A stretch of 64,000 nt of DNA. Source: Pseudeuparius sepicola. Its lineage: Eukaryota; Arthropoda; Insecta; Coleoptera; Anthribidae. The stretch covers positions 15,985,401 through 16,049,400 of the forward strand of contig OY987299.1 in assembly GCA_963920635.1 (NCBI GenBank), given 5' to 3'. The notes under the pieces are model-generated. The model was not told where the DNA came from and ran no database searches. It was given only the letters and a program-made list of their open reading frames with translations. How positions within the stretch are numbered: position 1 is the first letter of the stretch; each line of letters begins with the position of its first letter. Below, in pieces: positions 1-12,986 of this stretch. The translations under genes were made by a program, and so were the position numbers.

Positions 1-78
1 GGTCCCGGTTCGTCGAGTCGACCGAGTTTTGTTTGGCTTACAAGGAATAAATAAACAGATTATGCTTTTTAGGTGATG

Positions 79-2362
79 ATATGCACAGCGTGTCCCAAAT
101 AGTTTGTCATTCCCCCTGGATCTCAGGAACCGTAAGAGATACGAAAAAAACTTGAATACAAAAGTTGTAAGGTTGGCAGTGGACGTAACCTCTCTTTTAT
201 TTTCACATATACAGGGCGATTCCTATTTGCAGGACAAAAATAAAATATTTAGATTTTGACAATTGCATTAATCCTTTGAAACATTTGCATTCTCCATGAA
301 ATTTGCTACAGAACCGTTTTTTGTTTTGTATTTTGGATGCAGCGTTGCCAAGATATCGAATTTTTCTTGGAATTTAGGGACTTCGTGGAGGTTATGGAAA
401 CTGAATTCTGTATCTTTATTTTAATAGATATCAAAGATATATTTTAGCCGAAGTATGACAGCCCAACCGTGTGTGGTGTGGTATGTCGAAAGTGGTTTTT
501 GCATATACAGTGTGTTCATAACAGGCTCTCAAAATCAGATAATTTCAAACAGCAATAACTTATTTTTTCAAATGGAGTGATCCATATTTCTATATGCCGG
601 CGTCGAAGCCCCACATTTTATGTAAATAACATTCTATACCAAAAACTACCTGTTTTCGAGATATTTAGTATTTAAGAAAATTTCTTTGCATTTTTCATTC
701 AGGTGAGAATGTTTTATCAAGCAAGCCATAACTATTTTTCCAGACAGTGTCAGAAATAATTGTCATTTTAGATAATACGGGAAATAAAATTCCTATACCG
801 GTATACAGTATGTCCACGGATAGACATCCCAAGAGGACAAATGGGCCAAAAATTTCATTTTTCGACAAAAAGTCATTCTTGATAAAAGTTTCTGCTTCTG
901 GAAAAAATATGGTCCACGAAGAGAATTTTCGATTTTTTTATAGAGGGTGTCCAAAAAATACAAAAATATGAAATGCGATCAAGAATAAACTTCCGTTATT
1001 TTAAAAAATATCAAAAACTTTTACTTAGAAAAGTTGTCTAGAATTAAAAGATGTGTCCGATTGTCACTTTTCAAACAATTCAGCCAACTCCGATTTTTTT
1101 ATTTCCAAGTGTGAAATTCCTTTGCTTTTAAAAATATCGAAAATATTTATTTAGAAAAATTGTTTAGGATTAAAAGACGTGTCAGAGGGTAATTTTTTAC
1201 CCATTTAAGTCAAAGTCGTCCGATTTGCTTAAAAAGTTACAATCAAACACGTCTTTTAATTCTAAACAACTTTTCTAAATAAATATTTTTGATAATTTTA
1301 AACACAAAAGAGTTTCAGACTTGGAAATAAGAAAAACGGAGTTGGCTGATTTGTTTGGAAAGTGACAATCGGACACCTGTTTTAATTCTAAACAACTTTT
1401 CTAAGTAAAAGTTTTTGATATTTTTAAAAATAAAGGCAGTTTATTCTTTATCGCATTTCATGTTTTTGTATTTTTTGGACACCCTGTATAAAAAAATCGA
1501 AAATTCTCTTCGTGGACCATATTTTTTCGAGAAGCAGAAACTTTTATCAAGAATGACTTTTTGTCGAAAAATGAAATTTTTGGTTCATTTGTCCTCTTGG
1601 GTTGTCTATCCGTGGACATACTATACCCCTATACGGGTATAGGAATTTTATTTCCCGTATTATCTAAAATGACAATTATTTCTGCCACTGTCTGGAAAAA
1701 TAGTTATGGCTTGCTTGATAAAACCTTCTCACCTGAATGAAAAATGCAAAGAAATTTTCTTAAATACTAAATATCTCGAAAACGGGTAGTTCTTGGTATA
1801 GAATGTTATTTACATAAAATGTGGGGCTTGGACGCCGGTATCCAACAAACTATAGAAATATGGGTCATTCCATTTGAAAAAATAAGTTATTGCTGTTTGA
1901 AATTATCCGATTTTGAGAGCCTGTTATGAACACACTCTATATGCAAAAACCAATTTAGACATACCACACCACCCACGGTTGTGCTGTCATACTTCGGCTA
2001 AAATATATCTTTGATATCTATTAAAATAAAGATACAGCATTCAGTTTCCATAACCTCCACGAAGTCCCTAAATTCCAAGAAAAATTCGATATCTTGGCAA
2101 CGCTGCATCCAAAATACAAAACAAAAAACGGTTCTGTAAAAAATTTCATGGAGAATGGAAATATTCCAAAGGATTAATGCAATTGTCAAAATCTAAATAT
2201 TTTATTTTTGTCCTGCAAATACGAATCGCCCCGTATATGTGAAAATAAAAGAGAGGTTACGTCCACTGCCAACCTTACAACTATTGTATTCAAGTTTTTT
2301 TCGTATCTCTTACGGTTCGTGGGATCCAGGGGGTAGGACAAACTATTTGGGACACGCTGTAT
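79..2362. mobile_element. Foldback (long inverted-repeat) element, about 2.3 kb
   Basis: Two arms of about 1.1 kb are inverted copies of each other around a short centre near 1190-1240. The outer ends read CAGCGTGTCCCAAATAG at the left and CTATTTGGGACACGCTG at the right. Internal blocks, such as the one near 508-560 and its reverse complement near 1890-1940, keep the same order with scattered mismatches. I see no transposase frame; the short ORFs fall symmetrically in both arms, as expected for a non-coding palindrome. The ends look like the cellular 'TACAGxGTGTCCC' foldback elements seen elsewhere in this window, which insert at TA. The exact TSD was not resolved here. Confidence 0.8.
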
Positions 2363-4049
2363 GTACATGTCGGGGGCGTCGTCATGTTATAGTTTTAAGA
2401 TAGCCCAGTTCTCAATATTGATGTTTTAAAACCTTGGCTCCTAGGTGTTTTTTCACAGATGAATCTATGGCTCGGTGTTCTTTGTTTCAAATCCAGAATA
2501 ATAAATCTCCTTTTTATTGTGTGTTTATATGTTTTATATTCATAAATTAAAGTGACACCTGACACCTCAATTAATGACGTGTAAATATATTGAATATATG
2601 TATTATTATACTACATATGTACTTATTAATAAAAATTGATGCATGTCAAAAAATAAAAATTAAAAGGTTTAGGTGTATTAAAATTTGATTATTCATAATT
2701 AAAAATTTAAAGAATAAAAATCACGTATACAATTTTTTGAAATGTATTGTTTAAAAGAAACGTTTTGGCGATGTTAAGTTTTGGATGAAATATACTGGAA
2801 ATGACATTTTTCAAAATTAAAATAAAGTTGTAAGTGGATTTTAGAAACAGCAGATTTATTAATAATACATTCACCAAAATGGCTTACAATTTCTTTCAGA
2901 TGAAAAACACATTGACAAGGGCAAAAATACAAATTTTTGAATTTTTAAGTTATATTTTTTTGTGGCCGCGACTGACATCGCCAAATTTTTTTAAGCAGAA
3001 ACTTTAAAAGTTCTACGTTAGTTGCCGCCTAAATGGTAATTGTAAAATTTAGGTACCTGCTTTACTTATAGTTGTTATAAAAAAAAGTAGTAAACTTTTG
3101 TAATTTTAGAATACCTGCATGCCCCTTACCTTCTTCACATCAGTTGTGTAAACGAATGAAAATTCAATATTTTGGAAATTAAGAAAGAATGGAAGATAAA
3201 AAAAGAAGCTGTCAAATTTTTATGCAACGCAGAATCATAAATACACCAGTGTTATATAAAAGATTAATTAAGGTAAAAATAAAATAGGTAAGTGTTTACT
3301 AAAGTATTATTATTATCAATGGAAATTTATAGATTGACCACTTTTAGTGATTTGACCTTCAATGTACTGGGTGAGTCATCATATTTTGTACCCCACCTTT
3401 TCGAACAACAATGTTACCTAATGTAGGTTTCTTCTAAATCATCACCAAGTATTTTTTAGAACACCATGTATTATGTATATAATTACATTTTTAAACTCCA
3501 CGATAAATTTTAAATAATTTTATGAATGATGATCTATATCTAAATTTAATTGTTTTCGAAATATTGATGTTTTTAATTAAGGTTTTAATTATTAGATGAA
3601 ATATGATAATATGAATGTGTTTAATCAAATGTTGTAGTTTACGTTTTAATGTTTAATAAAATGTTTTAATGTTATAATATGTTATGTCCCTAATACCTTT
3701 TGTTAAAATGATATATCATGCCAAATAAAATATATGTATGTACTTTATGAATGAAAAAATGAGTTCTATTGGTATGATTATATTTTTATTAAATTAAAAA
3801 AAATACAAAATTTAAGTGTATTTCTAGTTCAAAATTTGTACACTAGCATCGAATGTGTAAAATTTATTTTGTAAAACCCTTTGAATAAAGAATCACAGGA
3901 AGTAGTAAAACCTCTGTGTGTATGTATTATAAAATACGTGAGAAGGAAATCGCCCTGAGTAGTAACCAAGTGTTGGCACAATATTTTGATATCTGACTCG
4001 GTGATAGGTGTCAGTATGTGGTGCTTAGATACTTTTTTGAGTTATTATG

Positions 4050-4121
4050 CTTAGCTGTGCGGCTTGTGGCACTTCCCTGACCGCCAAAACTACAATGTTT
4101 GAAGATAATAATCCATCGGTA
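4050..4121 (+). other. Possible short first coding exon ending in GTAAGT
   Basis: An ATG at 4050 opens 24 codons that include a CxxC pair (SCAACG) and run straight into a consensus donor, TCG|GTAAGT. No acceptor exon could be assigned and there is no similarity I recognise. Chance is a real alternative in A+T-rich DNA. Confidence 0.2.
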
Positions 4122-5635
4122 AGTAATTTTGTAATTTAAATTAACTTTTGAGGTCATGCACCAAAGTGGCATAGGCGTTTGTGTAGGTACCTACTTCTTT
4201 ATAATTGGAAATGTATGTGTTATCGAGGATTCCTAAATTTAAAGACATACACGTGCCTTATAATTTTTTGCCTGTGTTGTAGGTCGTAGGTACTGATTTT
4301 TCGAAAAATTAGGACTTCTGCCTCAATTAGTTTGTCGAAACAACCCAAAAGTGCGCGCCACTGTAAACACGGTCGAGCGTTAAGCCCAAACTTTGATCCT
4401 TCCTAGGGTTCTTTATTCAAAGGTAAAACCGCTAACCAAAGAAAATATCTCTCTATACATCAATGAACTATACCTATACGTCAAAAATAATGCAATTTTA
4501 AATTTCTAAAAAGTCTGAGCGACGCTGACATCTTATCTACTCGACATTTTTCGTAATGGCCAAGGAAAGCACTAATGGCATCCTCTGCAATTAGCAGAGA
4601 TTTGCCGCCATAAAGATTTTTATGGCGTAATGTTTGCCGAGCACTAGAAACTAGGTATACAGACAACATTATTGATGTTTCTTAGATACTTCTAATTGCT
4701 AATGGTTTGATCTTGAAAACTTTCTTCTTCTGCAAAATGAATTGTGCATTATTTTACTCTTGTCGGCAACTAGGTAGTACTATAATAACGACATGACAAG
4801 AAAAGAAAGCAGAACACTAATTACAAATGCTCCAGTTTTAAATCATTTCTGCCCGAAAGACATCGTAAGCAAGCTACGGCTTTTATAAACCTCAAATTGA
4901 ATTTCTTTTCACTTTCGTGGACAATTTATACATAATAAACCTCATGAATTTTAAGAAAAGTTCATAATGATGGTTGATGGATTGTATAACAAAACTTTTT
5001 GACGGTTTAGAGAGTAATTAAATGGTTTCTTTAAAGTAATTTTTGTTAATTATGATTAGGAAAGAGGGACTTATTTTTATGGGAGAAAATGCATGCATGA
5101 ATAAAGACCTCCTAATCAAAGAAACTCAGTTAGGTAATAGATAAGTCATTAGTAAAAATTAAAATAAAATAGGTACCTATACTATATCCCAGTGAATCAA
5201 AACTTTGGCCACCACGTGGTCGCGATGTGACCTATTCTCTTATTGGTCCGACCGTCGTAAAATCTCAAGTGTTTAGGCGGCGAGTGCGATCAAAGAGTTT
5301 CTGCATAGGTAGAATGGTGCGCAGACTTGTTGCAGAATCTCATATATTAGTCCGACCCTGGTAATCGACCGCAATGCGGTCATGTGACTTTGTTTATATC
5401 TACTGCTTCTGTAACTTGGATCAAACATCAAAATTTTTTATAACAAATAAATATATTACTATGGAATATGAAAAGTGCACGAATAATTATAAATAATATC
5501 ATAAAGCCAGATAGTCTTGTTTTGCCAGAAACAACTATTTTCAGGCTAATTTTTAGTATTAGTGTGGTTTTAGTTACCAGTTTAAAGGGGTTTCAAGGTT
5601 ATCTATAGTCAACAGTTTGTTTCATTTTTGAATTA

Positions 5636-6129
5636 TGCAGAGTAAAAGAAATGAACAAATTCACAGGTACGTACCTATTTTAATAAAATTATTAAGTAGG
5701 ATCATTTACTCAATGGTATGATACTGTAACGGAGATAAACGTAAATTGACATGCCTATCAATGCAAAACATCATCAATAAAATTGGATTTATTTAGGATT
5801 TGTCTGGTGCCAAGTTATTTTTCCTAGTAAATTCGGATCACGCCATCATCTCACCAATACTAAAAAATAACATTAGGTTGAGATACAAGCTTTTCTTGTC
5901 CCAATTTAGAATTGAATTATCTTAACGAAAACCTAAACTTATTTTATTCGTTTTAGTACATAGCTTAAATAAAAGCTTGTTTTTAAAAAGGTTTTTTTAT
6001 TTTCAATTTTATTCATTTCAGATCAGAAGAAATGAGTAAAAAATTGAATTTAAGATTTCCTATGGTAGAAGTCAATGCACATACAGATGGACTAACAAAT
6101 CCTCATTGTCCTTTTTTCTCATACCTATA
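5636..6129 (+). other. Possible two-exon small ORF
   Basis: An ATG at 5636 reads 11 codons (the last one split) to a donor CACAG|GTACGT near 5667. A pyrimidine-rich acceptor ending TTTCAG at about 6021 resumes the same frame for about 35 more codons, to a TAA at 6127-6129. The predicted product is roughly 46 residues with no recognisable domain. The agreement of splice sites and frame is suggestive only; it may be a non-coding transcript or coincidence. Confidence 0.2.
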
Positions 6130-6807
6130 AATTCTGAAATGAGGAATTGCAGCTAGACATTTTTACATTTCAACGGCCTTTACCTTAATTCGATATTTGA
6201 ACACTTAGTATAAGAAACTAACTAATAGTACTAAATATGTAAATAGATAAATAAAGTGAGCACATTTCGCCTAATGAGCGAATTTTATGTTTTCGATTTT
6301 TCACGTAAATGCATAAATTTTGAATGAAACAATTTTTACGTATGGGAACTCAAACCTTGCTTCCCATTACAGTAAAAGCCAATGAAAATTTTAAACGTCG
6401 CCTGTCTGTTATCTTTAAAGTGACAAAATGAATAATTTAAGTGCCAGTAGCAAACCTACACCTAAATCTCAAGTGTAAAATCTATATTTATAAATACGGA
6501 AGCGTAGAAGGGCCACACCGTTGTTTTATTTTTATTGAACTCGAAATTTCGACTTTGGAAGAAGAAATTCGACTTTGAACTAGAAATTCCTACTTTGATC
6601 ACATCCATGTTTATCCTGGAAATGTAACTAGAAAATACTGATCCATTATCCACTCAAAAAAAGTCAACAATAGGGTGTGAAGAAGCAATGCTATCTTTTA
6701 CTTAGATAACAACGGCATATTTTCATATAATACTTTGTTAAGTTTGCAATAATTGCCATTGTTGGGTTATCCATATCGGATTAGGTATTCCCATAGTTGC
6801 AATTTGC

Positions 6808-7036
6808 AATTCTCAGAAACCAAACGATATCTTACATAAAAACCAATCCCTCTTATCCCAAAGGAATTTCCAGTCCTCTAACATCCCCCGCATTTATATG
6901 AAACACTTTCAATTTCTTCCGTGTTTCCGCCTCAACGGAGATTATTTTGTGGAATGCCCCGATATGGAGGATAACGAAAATACCATCGAGTCTGGCAGCT
7001 TTGCAAATTTCGAAGTGGAAAATCGCAAATTCTGAG
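6808..7036 (+). other. Possible exon with an open frame
   Basis: After a pyrimidine-rich stretch ending TTCTCAG, a frame stays open to a TGA at 7033-7035, with an internal ATG at 6898 that would give 45 residues. The composition is more protein-like than its surroundings (acidic, mixed residues), and a GTAAGT lies right at the stop. No domain is recognised. Confidence 0.2.
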
Positions 7037-7854
7037 TAAGTAATAAAATTTCTACTAAGTTGGATCGCGTACCTATTCCCTTTGCGCCAATGGGCGTCAA
7101 TAGACTACATATTATTTACATAAGTATATTATTTGTAGTTTAGGGTTTTTAGTATGACATGTATTGGGGTTAGATACTATAAAGGCCAAGCCGTTCATAG
7201 TTATTGTTTTTTTTTTATTATTTTTTTAAATTTTTATCTAGATGATTTTTTTCAATGAATGAATAATATGCATAATGAATGTTTTTTCTTCTTTAGAGAA
7301 GGACAGGACATTTAGCCACCATATTGAAAACAAATTGGAATCGATTTATCTTCTTTCCTATTGGTTGGATTAAAAAAGTATGCGGACAAAAAGTGTAGAG
7401 CTTGAAATTTCGAACTTTGTGTTGTTATCCCCAAAAATGTAGAGGGTGCCAAAGGGTTTATAATTATTAATTTATAATGTATAAATTAAACGATTTATAT
7501 CTGCGTTTTTCGTTTATCACATGATAGGGGAAACCAGGGTAATTAGGACCACTTTTTGCAAGTTTTAACTTTAAAGACCTTAAAACCACACTAGAAATAA
7601 TTAAATCAAATTCACTTTTTTTACAGTGGTAATGTAATTAGCTACATAAAGGATAGCGTTTAGTAGGTACTAAAATGGTTTCACTTTTGAAAAAAATGTA
7701 AAACAATTAAAAAAACTGTATATGTTTCTAATTGTCCCACAACTCAATCTTTGAGGTAATTAGAAATGAAATCTAGACTGTCCTGTTCTGGAAAAAGATA
7801 TATAATACTATGACATGTAGTTTCAGAAAATAAACCGACACAATAGAATAATAG

Positions 7855-9510
7855 TTATTTATGTACTAAGCCACTGAAGTTCAACTTTTTATGACTCGTG
7901 GAATTTAGTTGCCGAGGCCTCTGGCCGAGGCAAATAAACCACATGAGCATAGACGTAACTAGGGGGGGGGCTAGGGGGGGCTTAGCCCCCCTACATTTCT
8001 ATTAGCCCTCCCTAAAATGTAAAGGATGTGCGAAGATATGCTTCTCGTAAACAGAATAGATCTAACATTCTGACAACGCAACGTTACGCAACACGGCGAA
8101 CACCGCACGCGCCTTTTTACATTCACCAGTTTCCACCAATCGCTTGCTCTTGCGGAATCTTGCGCGGTAAGCTGTGCTTGCGCCTTGTGCCCCCACAAAA
8201 TCCGACTGAAATTGAAACGCTCAAGCGAGAGCGAACACATCGTGCCTGCTGCCGAGAGAAAGAGAGACGAGACGGGCGTCGGAGAATGTACTTTTGCTGT
8301 GCCAGACTCCAGACTTTTTTTGTTATTCATCTAGTGTATCTATTGTTGTTTGGTTATAATATGTACTATGTAAATAATCTTGCATCACAAAATAGCAGAC
8401 ATTCCCAACATTTTTTCTCTGGTTTCTACTCGGAAACCTCTACTTCTTCATAATGTTTTTTCTTAAATGAATTAAAAATGATTTAAAATTACCAGTAGAT
8501 AGACCTATACATTATTTTTTGAAGCCTTAAAATTAACGTTTTTGGGTGTGACACCTCAAGAGTGGTACAGGGTGATCCAATCAGTAACGTATTTAGAAGG
8601 GTGGGACAGAACCCCATTTCAGAATTTGAAAATATTCACTCCAGCTTGTAAATTTGAAGTTATTGGGATTTCCCAAGACTAATTTTATGTAATTTTTCTT
8701 CTAATTTTTAAAAACTTTCGCCTGCGGCGCATTTTTTATAATTATTTTAAATGCCCTTGTTTAAAAAAAAAAGACACAAAAATTGTCCCTCCACCACTCG
8801 AAATTAATTCCTATATACGTCACAGTAGTGATCCACACTCGTAGCCCCGGCCTACCATTTTACAGAATGACATGTAAAAAATATACCTTTGTAAGTAGCG
8901 TACCGACTTTCAAAAATTTCTTCTTAATGGATTAAAAAATTCCTTGTCGGGGCCCCGCATTTTCATGCGGCACCCGGCCCCGAAAAATCTTGAGCCGGTC
9001 CTGATCAGCCCCCCCTAAAAATACGACCTAGTTACGTCTATGCACATGAGTCATAAAAAGAACTTCAGTGCCGAGGTACATATCATTTTTTTTAAATCGG
9101 AAAAAAATGTTTTATTGGACAAGAAAATAATCATACGGGATCACCCGTCCATGAACCAACTACGTGCGGCATTGCTTCACTTTGACGATCGCTCTACCTA
9201 GGTCAAGTATAATGACGTAGGGGGCTTTCGAACAGAAAAACCAAACTGCTGCTTGTTGTGCAGCCTCTATAACAAATCTATTGATATTTAAACCTACTAA
9301 AATATGTATACTGAAGGATTGCGCTGCTATAGGTAACAATTTCGCAACGTGTACGAAAAGTTAAATGGGCCTTTTGTGGCCTTGTTTTGAATATTTTGTC
9401 ACTTTTGATGAGCGATGGCTCCGCGTCTGACGTTTGATGTTTACATCTCGCCAAGGCCTACTTATTGAAAAAATCGTACAATAATGGGCTACTTCAGTGC
9501 CGATTTCTGA
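7855..9510 (+). repeat. Dispersed repeat, copy 1 (interrupted by a hAT-like element)
   Basis: 7855-7947 and 9043-9510 together match, in inverted orientation, the uninterrupted copy at about 22575-23130. Shared blocks include the part before the insertion ('GCCGAGGC...AAATAAACCACATGAG'), the 'GGGATCACCCGTCCA' block, and the block around 'GACGTTTGATGTTTACATC'. No coding capacity is evident. Its value is that the second copy shows the pre-insertion state of the hAT-like element at 7948-9042. Confidence 0.75.
7948..9042. mobile_element. Non-autonomous hAT-like DNA transposon (1,095 bp)
   Basis: It has perfect 16-bp terminal inverted repeats, CATAGACGTAACTAGG at the left and its reverse complement at 9027-9042, flanked by the 8-bp duplication CACATGAG (7940-7947 and 9043-9050). 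An 8-bp TSD is the hAT superfamily hallmark. The uninterrupted repeat copy near 23030-23050 has a single CACATGAG-equivalent (reverse strand CTCATGTG), which confirms the boundaries. Runs of G next to the left TIR and C near the right TIR extend the inverted symmetry. No transposase frame is present, so it must have been moved in trans. Confidence 0.88.
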
Positions 9511-10794
9511 GCTTTTTCTGAGCTATTAATGTCGATTTCAAGAAAAATATTTTATTTTCATCAAGTAGAAGTAAAAAATAAATAAAAAACACACAACTCT
9601 ATAAATTCACTCTACACTTTATTCAAACTAAATGCAAGTGGCTCGTAAACATTTACACGATGGAAGCACGTGAACAATTCTGAGGGCTAATAAGAGGCAG
9701 GGCCGCATTAAGGACGATCTCTATGATTTTTATAATATTACATATGAAAATAATATGCCCAGTATTAAGAACTTTAAAAACAAACTTTTATGGCACACCT
9801 AGTCATTCTCTTATATATTTTATTATATATCCTTTACTCGAGGATGTAACGAATATGTATATCTACTACTCGCGGTTTTTCAAGATTTATAACTTTTGTT
9901 AAAAGTTTTAAGTTTAAATTATTTTTTCTAGGAAAAAAGGTTTTTGGCAATGTGGGGATTGGTCAATTTGGGTTTTCACCTTTCTAACCATTCTAACAAT
10001 ATATAAAACCAAACTTATGTTTTTTTATTGGAACACTCTGTATATTATTGAATTTTCGGAATCCACGCTACACAGATTCCATCGATTGGTAGGTATACAC
10101 ACACATGTCATAATAAATTGGTTATAATAGAAAATGATGAAAATGACGCCTTTCAGACGTTGCAGGAGGTAATTTTGTAATCATCCAGACAGAAAAGTTA
10201 AGGTTGATATTTCCGGTCCAGGGCAAAATAATTATTATAGTCTGCATGCAAATATGAACTTTGATTCGGAGTAGGTTCAAAATTATTCGGTATGAACGTT
10301 TTAGGGGAACTATTTTCATCATTTTTTCTTAAACTCTATTTATATTTAAGTTTGAACGCCCTGTAATAATATACAAGTTGTTCCCTCAAACAAAATAAGT
10401 TTGGTTTGTTCCCCTTTTACACAATTTTTTCTTTAGTTTGAGAAATAAAGAAGTTAAGGGGGTAAAATGTTATGTGGATCACCCTTTACTGTGTGATATG
10501 TTATATCTCGATTCGTCCTTTTATGGTTCTATAATGTACAATGTACGGTGTGTTTAGTATTTTTAAAAATCTAACGTTTCAAGGAATCTAAATCTACAAG
10601 AAAAGTTTTAAAAGTTTCGGGAATTTACAAAATTTATTTAGTGAACTTTCGATTAGACTTAATATTCCCATCTCTAAAGTTAAGGTTGCCGGTATCAATA
10701 GAATTTTATTTATACAATTAGCTGGAAAACTGGTGGATTTGAAAGGTGTATTGTTTATTTATTTGAAAGAGTATTTCTAAAATATGTATACCTT
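9511..10794. repeat. Repeat-derived DNA including a block shared with 35755-35955
   Basis: About 9600-9800 is an inverted copy of 35755-35955, which abuts the Polinton. Shared pieces include the segment around GAAGCACGTGAACAATTCTGAGG and the one ending GGCACACCTAGTCATTC. The rest is A+T-rich with no gene. Confidence 0.6.
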
Positions 10795-11903
10795 AGACAA
10801 GGAAAGAGAGAGGACGCCTAACTGCGCCCGCATCCGTGTTACCGACTGGCACGTCGCAGGACAGGCCAGTGGCGTAGCATTGAAACGCGTTCATAGCCAA
10901 TATCACAAAAATGTTAAAAATGAAAAGGTACTTAATTTTGACTTACACGTAATTTGAAATATTGTTATTTATTTGCAGATAGTTTCCCAAATGTAAAGCT
11001 AGTGTCAAAGTGCTGAAACATATTTATTTGATTTGTGACGATTTCTAATCAATGAAATAATATAAATAATGCACACCCATGGAAACTAGCCCATGTTTTA
11101 TGAAACTATCATAATCAATAGAAATTTTCAATAAAAACGATGTTAAAGTATTGGTCCTATTTATAAACAAAACAATGCACTTTACCATACTAAAAGTACA
11201 GATCTATATAGCTTAGCGAAGCTATATAGGTCTGTGCTAAAATGTAGAAGGAATTTGAAGAAGTTATAAAGCTGAGCCACGATAAGGTGATACTTGGCAG
11301 GAATGCGAAGAATGCAGTCCCCCTTCCTCTCTGAAAGTCTATTGGATATTAACGAACTCCTATATTCATATGCTGCGATGCCGGATGAGGGGTTTATTTT
11401 ATAGCGGATATCTCCAGCACTCTTAAAAATATGTGGTAACCGGCATTGCAATCTGAGTGCGTGGCAACGCTGCATGCCCAGGATCCGCCCCGATGTCTGC
11501 CATCGTATGCTAGCCACACGTGCACTCCTTGTTTATGAGATTCGAACTCCTCCCACATAGGCCCCTTTGCTTCTCAGACCGAAAGTATCTTTTAAATGCG
11601 TCCCCGCTTTACTGAGAAAAAAATAAAGTTTTAGGGCATCTTTCAAAAGTAGCTTGTTAAAAGTAAATCCCGGGCTCTTGCTTTTCACTTTTACTTTTGC
11701 AACCAAACGCTGAACAATACACCATCGTTAGAGTATATTTTCCCCTTAATCACTGTTACTTTTACTTCACAAATTCTCGAAATTAACTCACAACGTACTC
11801 GCTTTGTTTGACACATATAAAATGGCCGCCCGTTCAAAACGACCTATCAAAATCTATACACGGCAAGGTAGGCCAGCGCGGTATCCCCTCTCTTTCCTTG
11901 TCT
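10795..11903. mobile_element. Putative TIR element (about 1.1 kb)
   Basis: The left end AGACAAGGAAAGAGAG is repeated in inverted orientation at the right end (CTCTCTTTCCTTGTCT). No TSD was established and no transposase frame is convincing. The span may be a MITE or a degraded element. Confidence 0.4.
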
Positions 11904-12362
11904 TAGATAGATACTAATGACTATTATTATTTATTATTTTAAAAGTCATAGCTGCTAAATTAGTTACATATGAGATATTTTTAATTTGTGGCAACTGTAA
12001 CTTTTAAAATGGTCTCATTACTATCTATGAGTATTTTAAACATACATATATTTTTTGTAAATCTTTCAAATTCACTAGTTTTTCCGGCTAGTTGTAAATA
12101 CAATTCTGTTTACACAGGCAAGCGAACAAGCGAACATACATTTTTGATAACGTCTTATTTCCAGCGCTCGAACACTAGGTAACCTATAATATTTTTCCAC
12201 GACCACTGGCGAAACTTCCGTCGACCACCAGGAGGCCACGGTGGCATGTGCGCCACGCCACACCCTACCGTGACATCGAAATCCCAGCACTCCGAATTCT
12301 CGCCAAGCCTATCTACAACACCGGCGCATTCGTCATACGATATCGTAGCCAGTTTTGCCTAT
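11904..12362. other. Intergenic, no gene recognised
   Basis: Short overlapping frames exist on both strands, but none shows a domain or coding bias I trust. A moderately GC-rich patch at 12190-12330 resembles decayed repeat sequence. Confidence 0.35.
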
Positions 12363-12986
12363 AGGCCAGGGAAAATAGAATTTGACCTAGAAAAAAATAT
12401 TAACTGCAATTTTGTTTTACCATATCAAAGTTGTAAGTAAATACGTTGGTAGAAACCAAAAATTAAACATTTTGAAAAAACGGAACCTTGAGTTACCTCA
12501 AAAAACACCTATTTTTTGTTAGAAATTTCGAGCAAAAACGTTAACTGGATTTTTTTAGACTCTTTAGGTAAAAAAACTTCCCTTGCTAACATAATATATT
12601 AAGAAATTAAACATTTTAAGAATATGGAAGTAACTTAGATCGACAAAGAGGGATAAAAATCGGATAATTTTCTATTTCGGCAAAAGCAAAAATATTAACT
12701 ACGTTTTTATTGCAGATGATCATTCCATTTTACAAATAGAATGTAACTTATACAAAATTAAACATTTATCTGAGCCGCACGTACGTCATCTGTCACTTCT
12801 CATTGGTATAGACTAGGCAAAAATATTAACTGTTTTTTTGTTTAATTTTTCACAATATAACTATATTGAATCATATATAGCGAAATTAAACATTTATCTA
12901 CGGCGCATATAGGTCAACTGTCACTTGTCATTTCTTTAGGAAAGCAAAAATATTAACTGTTTTTTTTTGTTTCACTTTTTACAATA

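Larger units (their letters stand above)
2363..7854. other. A+T-rich intergenic DNA, no confident gene
   Basis: About 5.5 kb of A+T-rich sequence without a long open frame or recognisable domain. Three short stretches look like exons (4050-4121, 5636-6129 and 6808-7036; listed separately), but none matches a protein I recognise. The remainder is low-complexity A/T with scattered GTAGGTAC-type motifs. Confidence 0.5.

Noticed and set aside
8028..8453. 141-aa frame in the hAT-like element
   Set aside because: Arg/Cys-rich chance frame; no transposase motif.
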